A stretch of 64,000 nt of DNA, taken from contig NC_016584.1 of the NCBI RefSeq assembly GCF_000235605.1, forward strand, positions 1,662,001-1,726,000, read 5' to 3'. The notes beneath the pieces were generated by a model that did not search any database, was not told the origin of the DNA, and saw only the letters and a list, made by a program, of their open reading frames with translations. Shown here one piece after another: positions 11,797 to 20,864 of this stretch. The position numbers were made by a program, and so were the translations under genes. Each line of letters begins with the position of its first letter. Position 1 is the first letter of the stretch. The DNA is from Desulfosporosinus orientis DSM 765. GTDB lineage: Bacteria; Bacillota; Desulfitobacteriia; Desulfitobacteriales; Desulfitobacteriaceae.

Positions 11797-13278
11797 ATGG
11801 TCCAAGGAGGCATTTCCACCGGTCGGTCATCCCTGTTAAAAAGTGAGGACTGGTGGGCTGTATGGTTGGGAGGATTAGCGTTCCTTCTCGGCCTGGGTCA
11901 GCTTTTGGGATGGGATCTATTGGGTTGGGTCGTAAAATCCAATGTTTGGGTTAGCCTGACGAAAGCATTAGAGCCTCAGTCCAAAGCCTATGGGTTTATG
12001 CCCGGATGGGTTTCCTTAATAGTTACTTATTTGTTCTTCCTGGTTACCTCCAGTATTGGGGCAACCTTCATGGGCTGGAACTTAAAGAAGTTTATCGGAG
12101 GATTTACCGTTATCTTTGTTCTGGCCTACGGTTCCTGGCTTCTGGGAAGCTACGCTCATATTGCTGCAACCAAAAATACCCTGGGCAATTTAAACATTAA
12201 CTGGTCCCTGGGCCTTACCCCGGAAGCAGGCTTTATTATCGCCCTGATCGTCGGCCTTCTGATTGGAAACTTTTGGACAGGTTTGGCAAGGTATCTTGAA
12301 GAAGCCGCAAAGCCTGAGTTGTATATCAAAACGGGAATTGTTATTCTGGGAGCCACACTGGGAATCAAGGCTCTCGGCTCTATGAATCTGGCCTCCACCG
12401 TCATTGTGCGGGGACTTTGTGCCATTGTGGAAGCATACCTTATTTACTGGCCTGTGGTCTATTTTGTTTCTCGAAAATGGTTCAAAATGACACCGGAATG
12501 GTCCGCCCCCCTTGCCTCCGGGATTTCTATCTGCGGCGTGGCTGCGGCTATTGCTACCGGTGGGGCAATCAGATCCCGACCCCAGATACCCATTATCCTT
12601 TCTTCGGTTATCATTGTTTTTGTAGCCGTGGAGTTGCTCTTTCTACCCTGGCTGGCGGAAAGTATTCTCTATAACCAGCCCATGGTTGCCGGAGCCTGGA
12701 TGGGGCTGGCCGTCAAGAGCGATGGCGGTGCAGTGGCCAGCGGGGCGATAACCGAAGCATTGATCACAGCTAAGGCCCTGGCGGTCAATGGCGTTAAGTG
12801 GGAACCGGGCTGGATACTGACCGTCACAACAGTAACCAAAGTATTTATTGATATTTTTATCGGCATTTGGGCCTTCATCCTCGCCGTAGTCTGGTCTGTA
12901 TTCCGCATTGATAAGAAGAGCAGCGGAGAAAAGGGTGGCAAGGTTTCCGCAGGTGAAATCTGGGAGCGCTTCCCGAAGTTTGTTATTGGCTACGCCTGCA
13001 CATTTCTGATCCTGCTCTTAATCGGCCTGGCTGCTCCCCACCTGACCAAAGAGGCTACAAGTGCAGCTAACCAAGCCAATGGCCTGCGTGGGATTTACTT
13101 TACCCTAACCTTTTTCTCCATCGGCCTAATCACCAACGTGCGCAAACTATGGGCCGAAGGAATGGGCAAGATCGTCCTTGTCTATGCCGTCTGCCTGTTT
13201 GGCTTTATCCTTTGGGTAGGACTCTTAATCTCTTGGATTTTCTACAATGGAATCATGCCTCCGGTAATAACCGGTTAG
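11797..13278 (+). CDS. YeiH/UPF0324 family putative exporter
   Basis: A 493-residue membrane protein with about 11-12 segments. The family signatures visible are TPEAGFIIALIVGLLIGN, KTGIVILGATLG, SGISICGVAAAIATGG and the C-terminal FFSIGLITNVRKLW. YeiH-type proteins are annotated as putative sulfate or sulfite exporters; experimental support is thin. GGAGGGAGAAG precedes the ATG. It is followed by a 53-codon membrane protein gene, probably co-transcribed. The stop codon is TAG. Confidence 0.8.
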   Translation: MVQGGISTGRSSLLKSEDWWAVWLGGLAFLLGLGQLLGWDLLGWVVKSNVWVSLTKALEPQSKAYGFMPGWVSLIVTYLFFLVTSSIGATFMGWNLKKFIGGFTVIFVLAYGSWLLGSYAHIAATKNTLGNLNINWSLGLTPEAGFIIALIVGLLIGNFWTGLARYLEEAAKPELYIKTGIVILGATLGIKALGSMNLASTVIVRGLCAIVEAYLIYWPVVYFVSRKWFKMTPEWSAPLASGISICGVAAAIATGGAIRSRPQIPIILSSVIIVFVAVELLFLPWLAESILYNQPMVAGAWMGLAVKSDGGAVASGAITEALITAKALAVNGVKWEPGWILTVTTVTKVFIDIFIGIWAFILAVVWSVFRIDKKSSGEKGGKVSAGEIWERFPKFVIGYACTFLILLLIGLAAPHLTKEATSAANQANGLRGIYFTLTFFSIGLITNVRKLWAEGMGKIVLVYAVCLFGFILWVGLLISWIFYNGIMPPVITG

Positions 13279-13303
13279 GTTTTAGCCTAAGGAGGTGCGG
13301 ATA

Positions 13304-13465
13304 ATGGCAAACTCAAATGCAGGACAACAACCGGATGTAAAGGCCGAAATGCAAGCAGAAGAATGGTACGATTTGCTGCCTATTGAGAAAAAACTGATTG
13401 GTTTTTCCCTGGGTCTGGGGATTCTCCTGCTTGTTGTATTTATCGTAAGCTTTAAAATGATCTAA
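13304..13465 (+). CDS. Small single-pass membrane protein
   Basis: A 53-residue protein beginning MANSNAGQQPD, with a hydrophilic N-terminal half and a C-terminal membrane segment (LIGFSLGLGILLLVVFIVSF). A near-ideal AAGGAGGTG lies 7 bp before the ATG. It starts 25 bp after the exporter gene and is ended by the terminator at 13499, so it is likely an accessory peptide of that transporter. No known family. Confidence 0.7.
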   Translation: MANSNAGQQPDVKAEMQAEEWYDLLPIEKKLIGFSLGLGILLLVVFIVSFKMI

Positions 13466-13498
13466 GAAGTTGTCGCTGCTTAACTGAATCATATTTTA

Positions 13499-13523
13499 GG
13501 ATCAAACGAATTTCGTTTGATCC
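13499..13523 (+). terminator. Terminator of the YeiH operon
   Basis: The palindrome GGATCAAACGAA / TTCGTTTGATCC is followed by TTTCATTTTT. Confidence 0.88.
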
Positions 13524-13648
13524 TTTCATTTTTGTAAATTCCTTCAGAAAAATATTTTATTCACGCAGAAAACAAGGAAAATATGAGCCTGGTGGCGAAT
13601 AAAAAATTGGACTTACTAAATAGAATTTGAGAACATTTGAGGGGCAAG

Positions 13649-14833
13649 ATGTTAATGAGAAGGAGAACTTCCTTATATAAAATTACCTTAGTCAGCCTAA
13701 TGGGGATTTCCATCTTAATGGCTTCGACATTACCAGTTCGTGCAGATAACCTGCAGGAGCAGCTGATTCAATCCCAGAAACAGGCTAAGGATTTGAATGG
13801 GGCTTTAAGCGCCCAGAAAGAAAAAGTTGCCGGGGCAACAAAACAACTGGTTGCCTTTAAGCAATCTGTTGAGGTTTTAAACGCCAGTATAGCTCAGGAG
13901 CAAGCGAAGCTTACCGAAGAAGAGAACCATCTTAAGGAATTGGAAGCGGAACAAGCTAAGCTGGAACAGCAGCGTCAGGAACATATTGAAGCATTAGGCA
14001 ATGTTTTGCGCAGTAATTACGAAGAGGGTGTAACCTCTTATCTTGAGGTGTTGTTTCAGGCGAAAAGCTTAGCGGATTTTATTGATCGTGCCGATAAAAT
14101 TCAAATGATCATCAATGCCCACAGCAAATTGCAAGTAGATATCAATGATTTAAAAGAATCTATGAACCAACAAATGGCGCAAATCGACGAAAAAAAGAAA
14201 ACCATTCAAGCTACGATACAGAGTAAATCGGAAACTCAAAAAGCTGCTCAGCAGGTACTTTCCAAGCAGCAAGAGGTACTGAATCAATTAAGCAAAGAAG
14301 AGAAAGCAGCTCTTAATGCTTCCCTGGCAGCACAGGCCAAAGTTGACCGCATCCAACAATTGATTGAACAGGAAAAACTCGAAGCGGAGTATGCGGCTAA
14401 ACAAAAGCAGTCGTCAGGAAGCCCAGACAGCGGCGGAGTTGCCGGGACCGTAAAAGTGTCCGGCGGCGCCAAACAAGTACTGGATTACGCAGCTCAATTC
14501 TTGGGCACAAAATATGTTTGGGGCGGCACTACCCCTTCACCGGGATTTGATTGTTCCGGATTCGTACAATATGTTTTCCGTCATAATGGCATAACTTTAA
14601 GCAGGACCTCTGAAATGCAGTACACGAATGGAGTAGCTGTTAAACGATCGGATCTCAAACCCGGGGATTTAGTGTTTTTTGCCACATATTCATCCGGGGC
14701 TTCTCATGTGGGAATTTACGTAGGCAACAACATTATGATTAATTCTTCCTCCGGCGGCGTTTCCTACGATAATATAACAAACTCCTATTGGTCAAAGAGG
14801 TATTTGGGAGCTCGGCGAGTCATAGCTGAGTAA
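13649..14833 (+). CDS. Secreted NlpC/P60 peptidoglycan endopeptidase with coiled coil
   Basis: A 394-residue exported protein. A signal peptide (MRRRTSLYKI, hydrophobic core, cleavage near VRA-DN) leads into a long coiled coil (residues about 30-245), as in CwlO/PcsB-type hydrolases. A Gly/Ser linker follows, then a C-terminal NlpC/P60 domain with FDCSGFVQY (nucleophile Cys) and SHVGIYVG (base His). It likely cleaves D-Glu-mDAP bonds during growth, with the coiled coil for FtsEX-like or surface control. The ATG at 13649 follows GAGGGGC; the ATG at 13655 is equally possible. Monocistronic, with its own terminator. Confidence 0.85.
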   Translation: MLMRRRTSLYKITLVSLMGISILMASTLPVRADNLQEQLIQSQKQAKDLNGALSAQKEKVAGATKQLVAFKQSVEVLNASIAQEQAKLTEEENHLKELEAEQAKLEQQRQEHIEALGNVLRSNYEEGVTSYLEVLFQAKSLADFIDRADKIQMIINAHSKLQVDINDLKESMNQQMAQIDEKKKTIQATIQSKSETQKAAQQVLSKQQEVLNQLSKEEKAALNASLAAQAKVDRIQQLIEQEKLEAEYAAKQKQSSGSPDSGGVAGTVKVSGGAKQVLDYAAQFLGTKYVWGGTTPSPGFDCSGFVQYVFRHNGITLSRTSEMQYTNGVAVKRSDLKPGDLVFFATYSSGASHVGIYVGNNIMINSSSGGVSYDNITNSYWSKRYLGARRVIAE

Positions 14834-14850
14834 AAAGTGTCTATTGTATA

Positions 14851-14879
14851 GGCGGCAGACTATCCAGGCCGCCTTTTTT
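14851..14879 (+). terminator. Terminator of the NlpC/P60 gene
   Basis: GGCGGC / GCCGCC with an 11-nt loop and a run of six T. Confidence 0.85.
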
Positions 14880-14985
14880 CAATGGTATTATTGATTAGTG
14901 GTTTGATTTTGTATGGTATTATTAGATTCGAAGATAATATTAAAATTAAAGACTTCGGATGGTTTGAAAAGGGGGACCGTTCTTT

Positions 14986-16044
14986 TTGAGAATACTTGCC
15001 ATAAATCCTGGTTCAACGTCAACAAAAATAGCCATCTATGAAAATGATCGTTGTTTGTGGAAAGAAGGGATTGATCATCCCGCCCATGAACTTAAGAATT
15101 TTGCACGAATTGCTGATCAATATGAATACCGGATTAAACATATTTTAAAAACCTTATCAGACAATGATGCCCCTTTGGAATCCTTTGCCGGGATTGTAGG
15201 ACGAGGGGGGATGCTCAATCCCCTGGCAGGAGGTACGTATAGTGTTGATGAGGACCTGGTCAATATCTTGCAGAATGCCCCTGGCGGAGAGCATGCTTCC
15301 AATTTAGGGGGAATTATTGCCTATCATCTCGGACGGAAAATCTCAGCTCCAGCCTATATTGTCGACCCCGTTTCCGTTGATGAAATGGAGCCTGTGGCCA
15401 GGCTGTCCGGTTTACCGGAGTTACCTCGCCTAAGCCAATCTCATGCTCTTAATATGAAGGCTGTCTCCCGCAAAGCGGCCCTTAAAATGGGAAAAACCTA
15501 TCAAGAGATCAATCTCATTACGGTTCATTTGGGAGGAGGAATTTCCGTAGCTCCTCATCGCCAAGGGAAAATGATTGACGTCAATAACGCGAATAATGAA
15601 GGGCCCTTTTCTGTTGAGCGCAGTGGTACATTACCCAGCTATCAGCTTGTCAAGCTCTGCTATTCCGGTAAGTATTCAGAAAAGGAAATGCAAACCAAAA
15701 TTCTTAAAGAAGGCGGTCTTTACGCTTACTTGGGGACCAAGGATGCCCGGGAAGCGGAAAGGCGCATGAATCAGGGGGATGCCCAGGCCAAGCTGGTTCT
15801 GGAAAGCTTGTGTTATCAAGTTGCTAAGGAAATCGGGGCGATGTCAGCCGTGTTGCTGGGCGAGGTTGATGCTATTGTTCTGACGGGAGGAATGGCTCAT
15901 TCTCAGTTTATAAGCCAAGAGATAACCCGGCGGGTTTCTTTTATCTCACCAGTCATGTTATTTCCCGGTGAAGAAGAAATGGAGGCTTTAGCCCTGGGGG
16001 CTTTGAGAGTCCTTCGAGGCGAAGAGCAAGCCTTGAGCTATTAA
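14986..16044 (+). CDS. buk: Butyrate kinase
   Basis: A 352-residue acetate-kinase-fold enzyme: N-terminal phosphate loop INPGSTSTKIA, GIVGRGG, then HLGGGISVAPH and C-terminal GGMAHSQF. Length and motifs match butyrate/branched-chain acid kinase. It converts an acyl phosphate plus ADP to the acid plus ATP. The start is TTG, preceded by AAAGGGGG. It heads a cluster with phosphotransbutyrylase and iorAB, which suggests ATP capture from acyl-CoAs made from amino-acid-derived 2-oxoacids rather than only butyrate. Confidence 0.88.
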   Translation: MRILAINPGSTSTKIAIYENDRCLWKEGIDHPAHELKNFARIADQYEYRIKHILKTLSDNDAPLESFAGIVGRGGMLNPLAGGTYSVDEDLVNILQNAPGGEHASNLGGIIAYHLGRKISAPAYIVDPVSVDEMEPVARLSGLPELPRLSQSHALNMKAVSRKAALKMGKTYQEINLITVHLGGGISVAPHRQGKMIDVNNANNEGPFSVERSGTLPSYQLVKLCYSGKYSEKEMQTKILKEGGLYAYLGTKDAREAERRMNQGDAQAKLVLESLCYQVAKEIGAMSAVLLGEVDAIVLTGGMAHSQFISQEITRRVSFISPVMLFPGEEEMEALALGALRVLRGEEQALSY

Positions 16045-16115
16045 AGAATATAAAGAATTATTGTAATAGAAACTTGGCAGCCATCATAGTTGCACAAAAA
16101 ATTGGGGGGTATAGA

Positions 16116-17024
16116 ATGCGCTTTAGCGGATTTGATGCTTTATTTGACAGGGCAAAAAGTTTAGGCAGAGCAAAGGTTGCCGTCGCGGCGGCAGCAGATA
16201 GAGAAGTCTTGGAAGCTATCAAATTAGCTGAAAGAGAAGGACTCATTACCCCAGTGCTCATCGGAGATGTTGAGGAGATCAGACGATTGGCCTCTGAAAT
16301 TGATTTCAGCCTGGCTAAGGTTCCCTTGATTCAAGAGTTAAATCCATTGGCTGCTGCCCATAAAGCCGTTGATGCCATCTTAGATGGAGAAGCTCATTTT
16401 TTGATGAAGGGGCTGGTTAACAGTTCGGATTTTCTGCGTGCTGTCCTTCGCTCAGAACGGGGTTTGCGCACGGGACGACTGTTAAGTCATCTTGCGGCCT
16501 TTCAAGTTCCCGGTTTTTCCAGGTTGTTGTTTGTTACTGATGGAGGTATGAATATTGCTCCCACCTTAGCTCAAAAAAAAGAAATCCTGGAAAACAGCCT
16601 GCTCTACTTACAGGGGATTGGCATGAATCCGATTAAGGTGGTTACTCTGGCGGCTAACGAAGTGGCTGATCCTAAGATGCCGGCGACAATGGATGCCCAG
16701 GCCCTGGCTGAGATGAATAGGGCGGGAGAATTTCCGGGAGCCGTCGTGGAAGGTCCCTTAGCTCTTGATGGTGCCGTAAGCGCAGTAGCCTTGAAGCATA
16801 AAGGGATTGTCAGTGAAATCAATGGGGATGTGGACTTGTTTTTGACACCTACCATAGAGGTAGGGAATGTCTTAGGAAAATCCATGGTTTACTTTGCCGG
16901 TGCAACCATGGCCGGAATCATCCTGGGTGCTCAGGTTCCCATTGTGCTGACATCAAGAAGCGATACACCCAGGAATAAATTTATGGCCTTGGCTATGGCT
17001 GCTCTCAATCGGAGCCTATCCTAA
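16116..17024 (+). CDS. ptb: Phosphate butyryltransferase
   Basis: A 302-residue PTA/PTB-family enzyme (LIGDVEEI; FLMKGLVNSSDFLRAVL; VTDGGMNIAPTL; C-terminal VLTSRSDTPRNK). It exchanges CoA for phosphate on short acyl-CoAs, feeding butyrate kinase. I chose the ATG at 16116, preceded by GGGGGG, rather than the TTG 14 codons upstream. It lies 71 bp after buk, with no terminator between, so the pair is probably one transcript. Confidence 0.87.
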   Translation: MRFSGFDALFDRAKSLGRAKVAVAAAADREVLEAIKLAEREGLITPVLIGDVEEIRRLASEIDFSLAKVPLIQELNPLAAAHKAVDAILDGEAHFLMKGLVNSSDFLRAVLRSERGLRTGRLLSHLAAFQVPGFSRLLFVTDGGMNIAPTLAQKKEILENSLLYLQGIGMNPIKVVTLAANEVADPKMPATMDAQALAEMNRAGEFPGAVVEGPLALDGAVSAVALKHKGIVSEINGDVDLFLTPTIEVGNVLGKSMVYFAGATMAGIILGAQVPIVLTSRSDTPRNKFMALAMAALNRSLS

Positions 17025-17158
17025 AATTAGCAGTAATGCCATTTTGAGATGAGTGAAATGTCTTTACATTTTTCTGTTTTCTGAGTTAAAATGCTTACAT
17101 GGGCAAAATTTAATTAAAATTTTGCTCATTTCCACTAAGGGGGGAGACAAGAGAAGGC

Positions 17159-18895
17159 ATGAAAACATTAATGACAGGAAATGAGGCCATTGCCAGGGGT
17201 GTCTTCGAATATGGTGTCAGCGTTGCTGCAGCCTATCCCGGCACACCGAGCACAGAAATCCTCGAGAATATTGCAAAATATCCAGAAGTTTATTGCCAGT
17301 GGTCGCCTAATGAAAAAGTTGCCATGGAAGTAGGAATCGGTGCGGCTATTGCCGGTGCTCGCTCCATAGTAGCTATGAAAATGGTCGGGGTTAATGTAGC
17401 AGCGGATCCGCTTTTCACAGTGGCTTATACAGGAACCCGGGCAGGCTTGGTTTTAGTATCCGCCGACGACCCGGGAATGCATTCCTCACAAAACGAACAG
17501 GATAATCGCTTATATGCTGCCTTTGCTAAGATACCGCTGTTAGAGCCCTCGAATTCTCAAGAGGCGAAAGACATGGTTGGCTTAGCCATGACTATTTCCG
17601 AAACCTTTGATACTCCGGTTATGATTCGGATTACCACTCGTATAGCCCATTCCCAAAGCTTAGTTGAGTTAAAGGATCCCCAGGAACGTCAAGTTCAAAC
17701 TTATTCCAGGGATCCCCGCAAGTATGTTATGCTTCCTGCTAATGGACGAGCCCGCCGCTTAGTGGTGGAAGAAAGAATGCAGAAACTGGCGGAGTATACG
17801 GAAACCGTACCCGTCAATTATATGGAACTGCAAGATCCTGGCATTGGCATTATCACGTCAGGTATTTCCTATCAGTATGTTAAAGAAGCCCTTCCGGCAG
17901 CTTCCGTACTCAAATTAGGATTGACCAATCCATTACCCGCCGGCTTAATCAAAGAGTTTGCGGCCAAAGTTGATCAACTCTATGTCGTCGAGGAATTAGA
18001 ACCCTATATGGAAAACGAAGTCCGCCGTTTGGGTATTAAGGTGATGGGAAAAGAACTTTTCCCGCCTTATGGCGAACTATCCGTTAGGATGGTGAAGGAA
18101 AAGATCAGCGGTCAGCCGGGCAGCGAGGTTGCTCCAGCTTTCAGTTCTCCCATTCGCCCGCCGATTATGTGTCCTGGCTGCCCCCATCGGGGAATATTCT
18201 ATACCTTAAAACAACTTAAACTGATTGTCTCCGGTGATATCGGCTGCTACACCTTGGGTGCCATGGCTCCTCTCGAAGCAATGGATACCACAATTTGCAT
18301 GGGTGCTTCAATATCGGCAGGTTTAGGTATGATTAAGGCCCATCCGGAAATGGCAGAAAACATGGTTGCTGTGATCGGCGACTCTACATTCCTCCATTCA
18401 GGGGTTACAGGACTCATGGATGTGGTCTATAACAGCGGTAATCTGACAACGATCATTTTGGATAACTCCATCACAGCCATGACAGGGCACCAAGACAACC
18501 CTTCTACAGGGAAGAACCTCATGGGACAACCTGCTCCTCAAGTTGATTTTGTGGCCTTATGCAAAGCTTTAGGAATCAAGCGGGTAACAGAGGTTGATCC
18601 TTTTGACTTAGCAAAAGTAAAAGAAGTCATCAAAACTGAAGTGGCGGCTCCCGAGCCTTCTGTGATTATTGCAAAGCGCCCTTGTGCTCTTATTATCAAA
18701 ACTACAGAAAAGCCGCTGCAAGTTCAGGACTGCACCGGCTGCAAAATGTGCCTGAAGCTAGGATGTCCGGCAATTTCTTTTGATGAAGAAAACAAAACTG
18801 CTCAAGTGGACCAAGCCCTATGTACAGGGTGTGGAGTATGTATCAACGTCTGTAAATTTAATGCCTTGCGAAAGCCTGGTGATCAAAATGTCTAA
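17159..18895 (+). CDS. iorA: Indolepyruvate:ferredoxin oxidoreductase, alpha subunit
   Basis: A 578-residue TPP-dependent subunit. The N-terminal part carries the pyrimidine-binding domain (TGNEAIARG; AYPGTPSTEI), the middle has CPGCPHRGIFYTL and the GDIGCYTLG TPP site, and the C-terminus has two ferredoxin motifs (CTGCKMCLKLGCP and CTGCGVCINVC). It oxidatively decarboxylates aryl 2-oxoacids from Trp, Phe or Tyr to acyl-CoA, reducing ferredoxin. GGGGGGAG precedes the ATG. The stop overlaps the iorB start by 8 bp, which indicates translational coupling. Confidence 0.92.
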   Translation: MKTLMTGNEAIARGVFEYGVSVAAAYPGTPSTEILENIAKYPEVYCQWSPNEKVAMEVGIGAAIAGARSIVAMKMVGVNVAADPLFTVAYTGTRAGLVLVSADDPGMHSSQNEQDNRLYAAFAKIPLLEPSNSQEAKDMVGLAMTISETFDTPVMIRITTRIAHSQSLVELKDPQERQVQTYSRDPRKYVMLPANGRARRLVVEERMQKLAEYTETVPVNYMELQDPGIGIITSGISYQYVKEALPAASVLKLGLTNPLPAGLIKEFAAKVDQLYVVEELEPYMENEVRRLGIKVMGKELFPPYGELSVRMVKEKISGQPGSEVAPAFSSPIRPPIMCPGCPHRGIFYTLKQLKLIVSGDIGCYTLGAMAPLEAMDTTICMGASISAGLGMIKAHPEMAENMVAVIGDSTFLHSGVTGLMDVVYNSGNLTTIILDNSITAMTGHQDNPSTGKNLMGQPAPQVDFVALCKALGIKRVTEVDPFDLAKVKEVIKTEVAAPEPSVIIAKRPCALIIKTTEKPLQVQDCTGCKMCLKLGCPAISFDEENKTAQVDQALCTGCGVCINVCKFNALRKPGDQNV

Positions 18896-19469
18896 AATTA
18901 TCAATGTTTTGCTGGTAGGAGTTGGCGGCCAGGGAACGATTTTGGCCTCCAAAATATTAACCCATGTGGCCTTGGCTCAGGGATACGAAGTTAAAATGTC
19001 GGAAATCCATGGTATGGCCCAACGGGGCGGATCAGTGGTAACTCAAGTACGGATAGGGGAAGACGTTTACTCACCGGTTATTGAAGCAGGTGAAGCGGAC
19101 ATAATCGTGGCTTTCGAACAGCTGGAAGCCTATCGCTGGGCGCACTTCCTGAAAAAAGACGGGGTCCTGATTGTCAATACTCAAAAAATAGTTCCCTTAA
19201 CAGTACTCACAGGAGCTCAAACCTATCCCACCAGTATTCTCGAAGACCTGAAAGGGCGAGTTGAGCGTTATCTCGAACTTGATGGCTTAAAATTAGCCAC
19301 TGAGGCAGGGAACGCCAAAGCTACGAATGTCGTTTTAATGGGAGTCCTTTCCAAGTATATGGATTTCCAGGAGGAATCCTGGCAGAATGCCCTGACAGAA
19401 AAAATTCCGGCCAAGCTGCTGGAATTAAACAAGAAAGCCTTTGCTTTGGGAGTTGCTGAAGCAAAATAG
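18888..19469 (+). CDS. iorB: Indolepyruvate:ferredoxin oxidoreductase, beta subunit
   Basis: A 193-residue gamma-type 2-oxoacid oxidoreductase domain, with LLVGVGGQGTILASKIL near the N-terminus and MAQRGGSV. It completes IorA. The start is the ATG at 18888, overlapping the iorA stop; an earlier in-frame start inside iorA is less likely. The gene ends in TAG, which matters because the genome encodes tRNA-Pyl; the next in-frame stop is about a dozen codons further on. Confidence 0.92.
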   Translation: MSKIINVLLVGVGGQGTILASKILTHVALAQGYEVKMSEIHGMAQRGGSVVTQVRIGEDVYSPVIEAGEADIIVAFEQLEAYRWAHFLKKDGVLIVNTQKIVPLTVLTGAQTYPTSILEDLKGRVERYLELDGLKLATEAGNAKATNVVLMGVLSKYMDFQEESWQNALTEKIPAKLLELNKKAFALGVAEAK

Positions 19470-19484
19470 AACTATAAAAGAGGA

Positions 19485-19520
19485 AGCTGGAACACAAACT
19501 GATATGTTCCAGCTTTTTTC
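19485..19520 (+). terminator. Terminator of the buk-ptb-iorAB cluster
   Basis: AGCTGGAACA / TGTTCCAGCT with a 10-nt loop and a T6 tract. Confidence 0.9.
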
Positions 19521-19565
19521 TATGTTACATGGATAATGAATAATACGGTTCCGGAGAGATAAGAA

Positions 19566-20843
19566 CTATACCTCTTCTTTGTAAATTTTGTACTCATAAA
19601 CAAACATACATGTCAATGCCAATAAACCACTGACGGTTAACCCAGTGACCATTGCACTAGGAGCATGAACACGCAGATAGACCGGACTTAAGGCTAATAA
19701 AGTGATTAAAATAAGATCAAAAATCAGGATGAGCATCTGAATGAGGAATGAACGATTTCGGACCAGTATATACCCCAGCACAGCATAAAAAGTAATGGCC
19801 GCTAAAAGGAAACCGGTCGTTGGAGCATAGAATGGAAGAAGGTTTTCAAAAATATGAATGGGTTCACCACGGAAGACCAAACGAAAAAGAAGGTCAACGA
19901 GAGTTCCTCCTGCCCATGCTAATACCAAAGGAATCGCGTGGGTCCAATGCATCCTTGTAAGGTGTAAAATCGGAACACTAACTAGAAAAACAATCAAGAC
20001 AGCAAGATGAGTCCCCAAAGCATTCACAATTTGCATAAACTGGATGACTGTGTTTGGTGAATTTCCAACGAGCCAAGCCACTACGAGAGTATCAAATTCA
20101 CCGACCTCATGAAAGACCAAATCTTGGATTAAACCCATAAGAATAATGAACAAGGCTAAAAAAGCTAGTCCACCTAACACGGCGATAAAACGGCGACGCC
20201 CGAGGGACTGGTAGCGCTTAGGGAGAAGTGAGATTTGTTGATATAACCATGGAACCAAACGGCTGTGATTTCGATACAAAAGATAAAATGCTACAGCAAT
20301 AAATAGGGCAATAATCCCGACGATTAAAGCATAACGATGGACAAGCGGCAGGAGGCTTTCCCATTGACTGCCTAAAAGTCGTCCTATAATGATGAATGAG
20401 CTTGTCCACAACGTTGCCCCCAGATAAGCAAACATTGCAAAATTACGATAGCTTAAGCGACTTAAACCTGCAACATAACCCGATAAGTGACGAACACCAG
20501 GAACAAAGTAACCAATTGTTAAAAGCTTTCCGCCATGTCTATGGTACCAATTCAGTACCTTTTCCAAGCGGGCAGCCCCAGCATGTTTCTTTAGGTGAGT
20601 TAATACTTTCTGTTGGAAAAAGGTGCCCAAAAAATAAGCGACTGTTATTCCTGTTGCGCTTCCTGCAGCTGCCGAAAGGATGGCCAGCACTGGATTAAGC
20701 TTTCCTGAATAGGTCAGGAAGCCAACAAATATGAGCAGAGTTTCATCAGGTATTGGAATCCCCAGAATTGAAATGCCCAGTATAAAATAAAGTCCTGTAT
20801 AGCCGTATTGAGTTATGTAATGTATAAGTAATGTTGAAGTCAT
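19566..20843 (-). CDS. DedA (SNARE-associated)-PAP2 fusion membrane protein
   Basis: This 425-residue protein joins an N-terminal DedA/VTT domain (residues about 1-200: GIPIPDETLLIFVG; IGYFVPGVRHLSGYVAGLS) to a C-terminal six-helix PAP2-like domain (about 220-425). The PAP2 catalytic signature is degraded: the PSGH motif is replaced by APTTGF, and the third motif reads SPVYLRVHAPSAM, so the second catalytic His and Asp are missing. The PAP2 half is probably not a phosphatase. DedA proteins flip undecaprenyl phosphate or aid membrane energetics. It lies 21 bp downstream of a polytopic membrane protein gene in the ECF-sigma operon. The stop is TAG. Confidence 0.8.
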   Translation of the reverse strand: MTSTLLIHYITQYGYTGLYFILGISILGIPIPDETLLIFVGFLTYSGKLNPVLAILSAAAGSATGITVAYFLGTFFQQKVLTHLKKHAGAARLEKVLNWYHRHGGKLLTIGYFVPGVRHLSGYVAGLSRLSYRNFAMFAYLGATLWTSSFIIIGRLLGSQWESLLPLVHRYALIVGIIALFIAVAFYLLYRNHSRLVPWLYQQISLLPKRYQSLGRRRFIAVLGGLAFLALFIILMGLIQDLVFHEVGEFDTLVVAWLVGNSPNTVIQFMQIVNALGTHLAVLIVFLVSVPILHLTRMHWTHAIPLVLAWAGGTLVDLLFRLVFRGEPIHIFENLLPFYAPTTGFLLAAITFYAVLGYILVRNRSFLIQMLILIFDLILITLLALSPVYLRVHAPSAMVTGLTVSGLLALTCMFVYEYKIYKEEV

Positions 20844-20864
20844 AAATTGCTCCTTTTAAATAGA

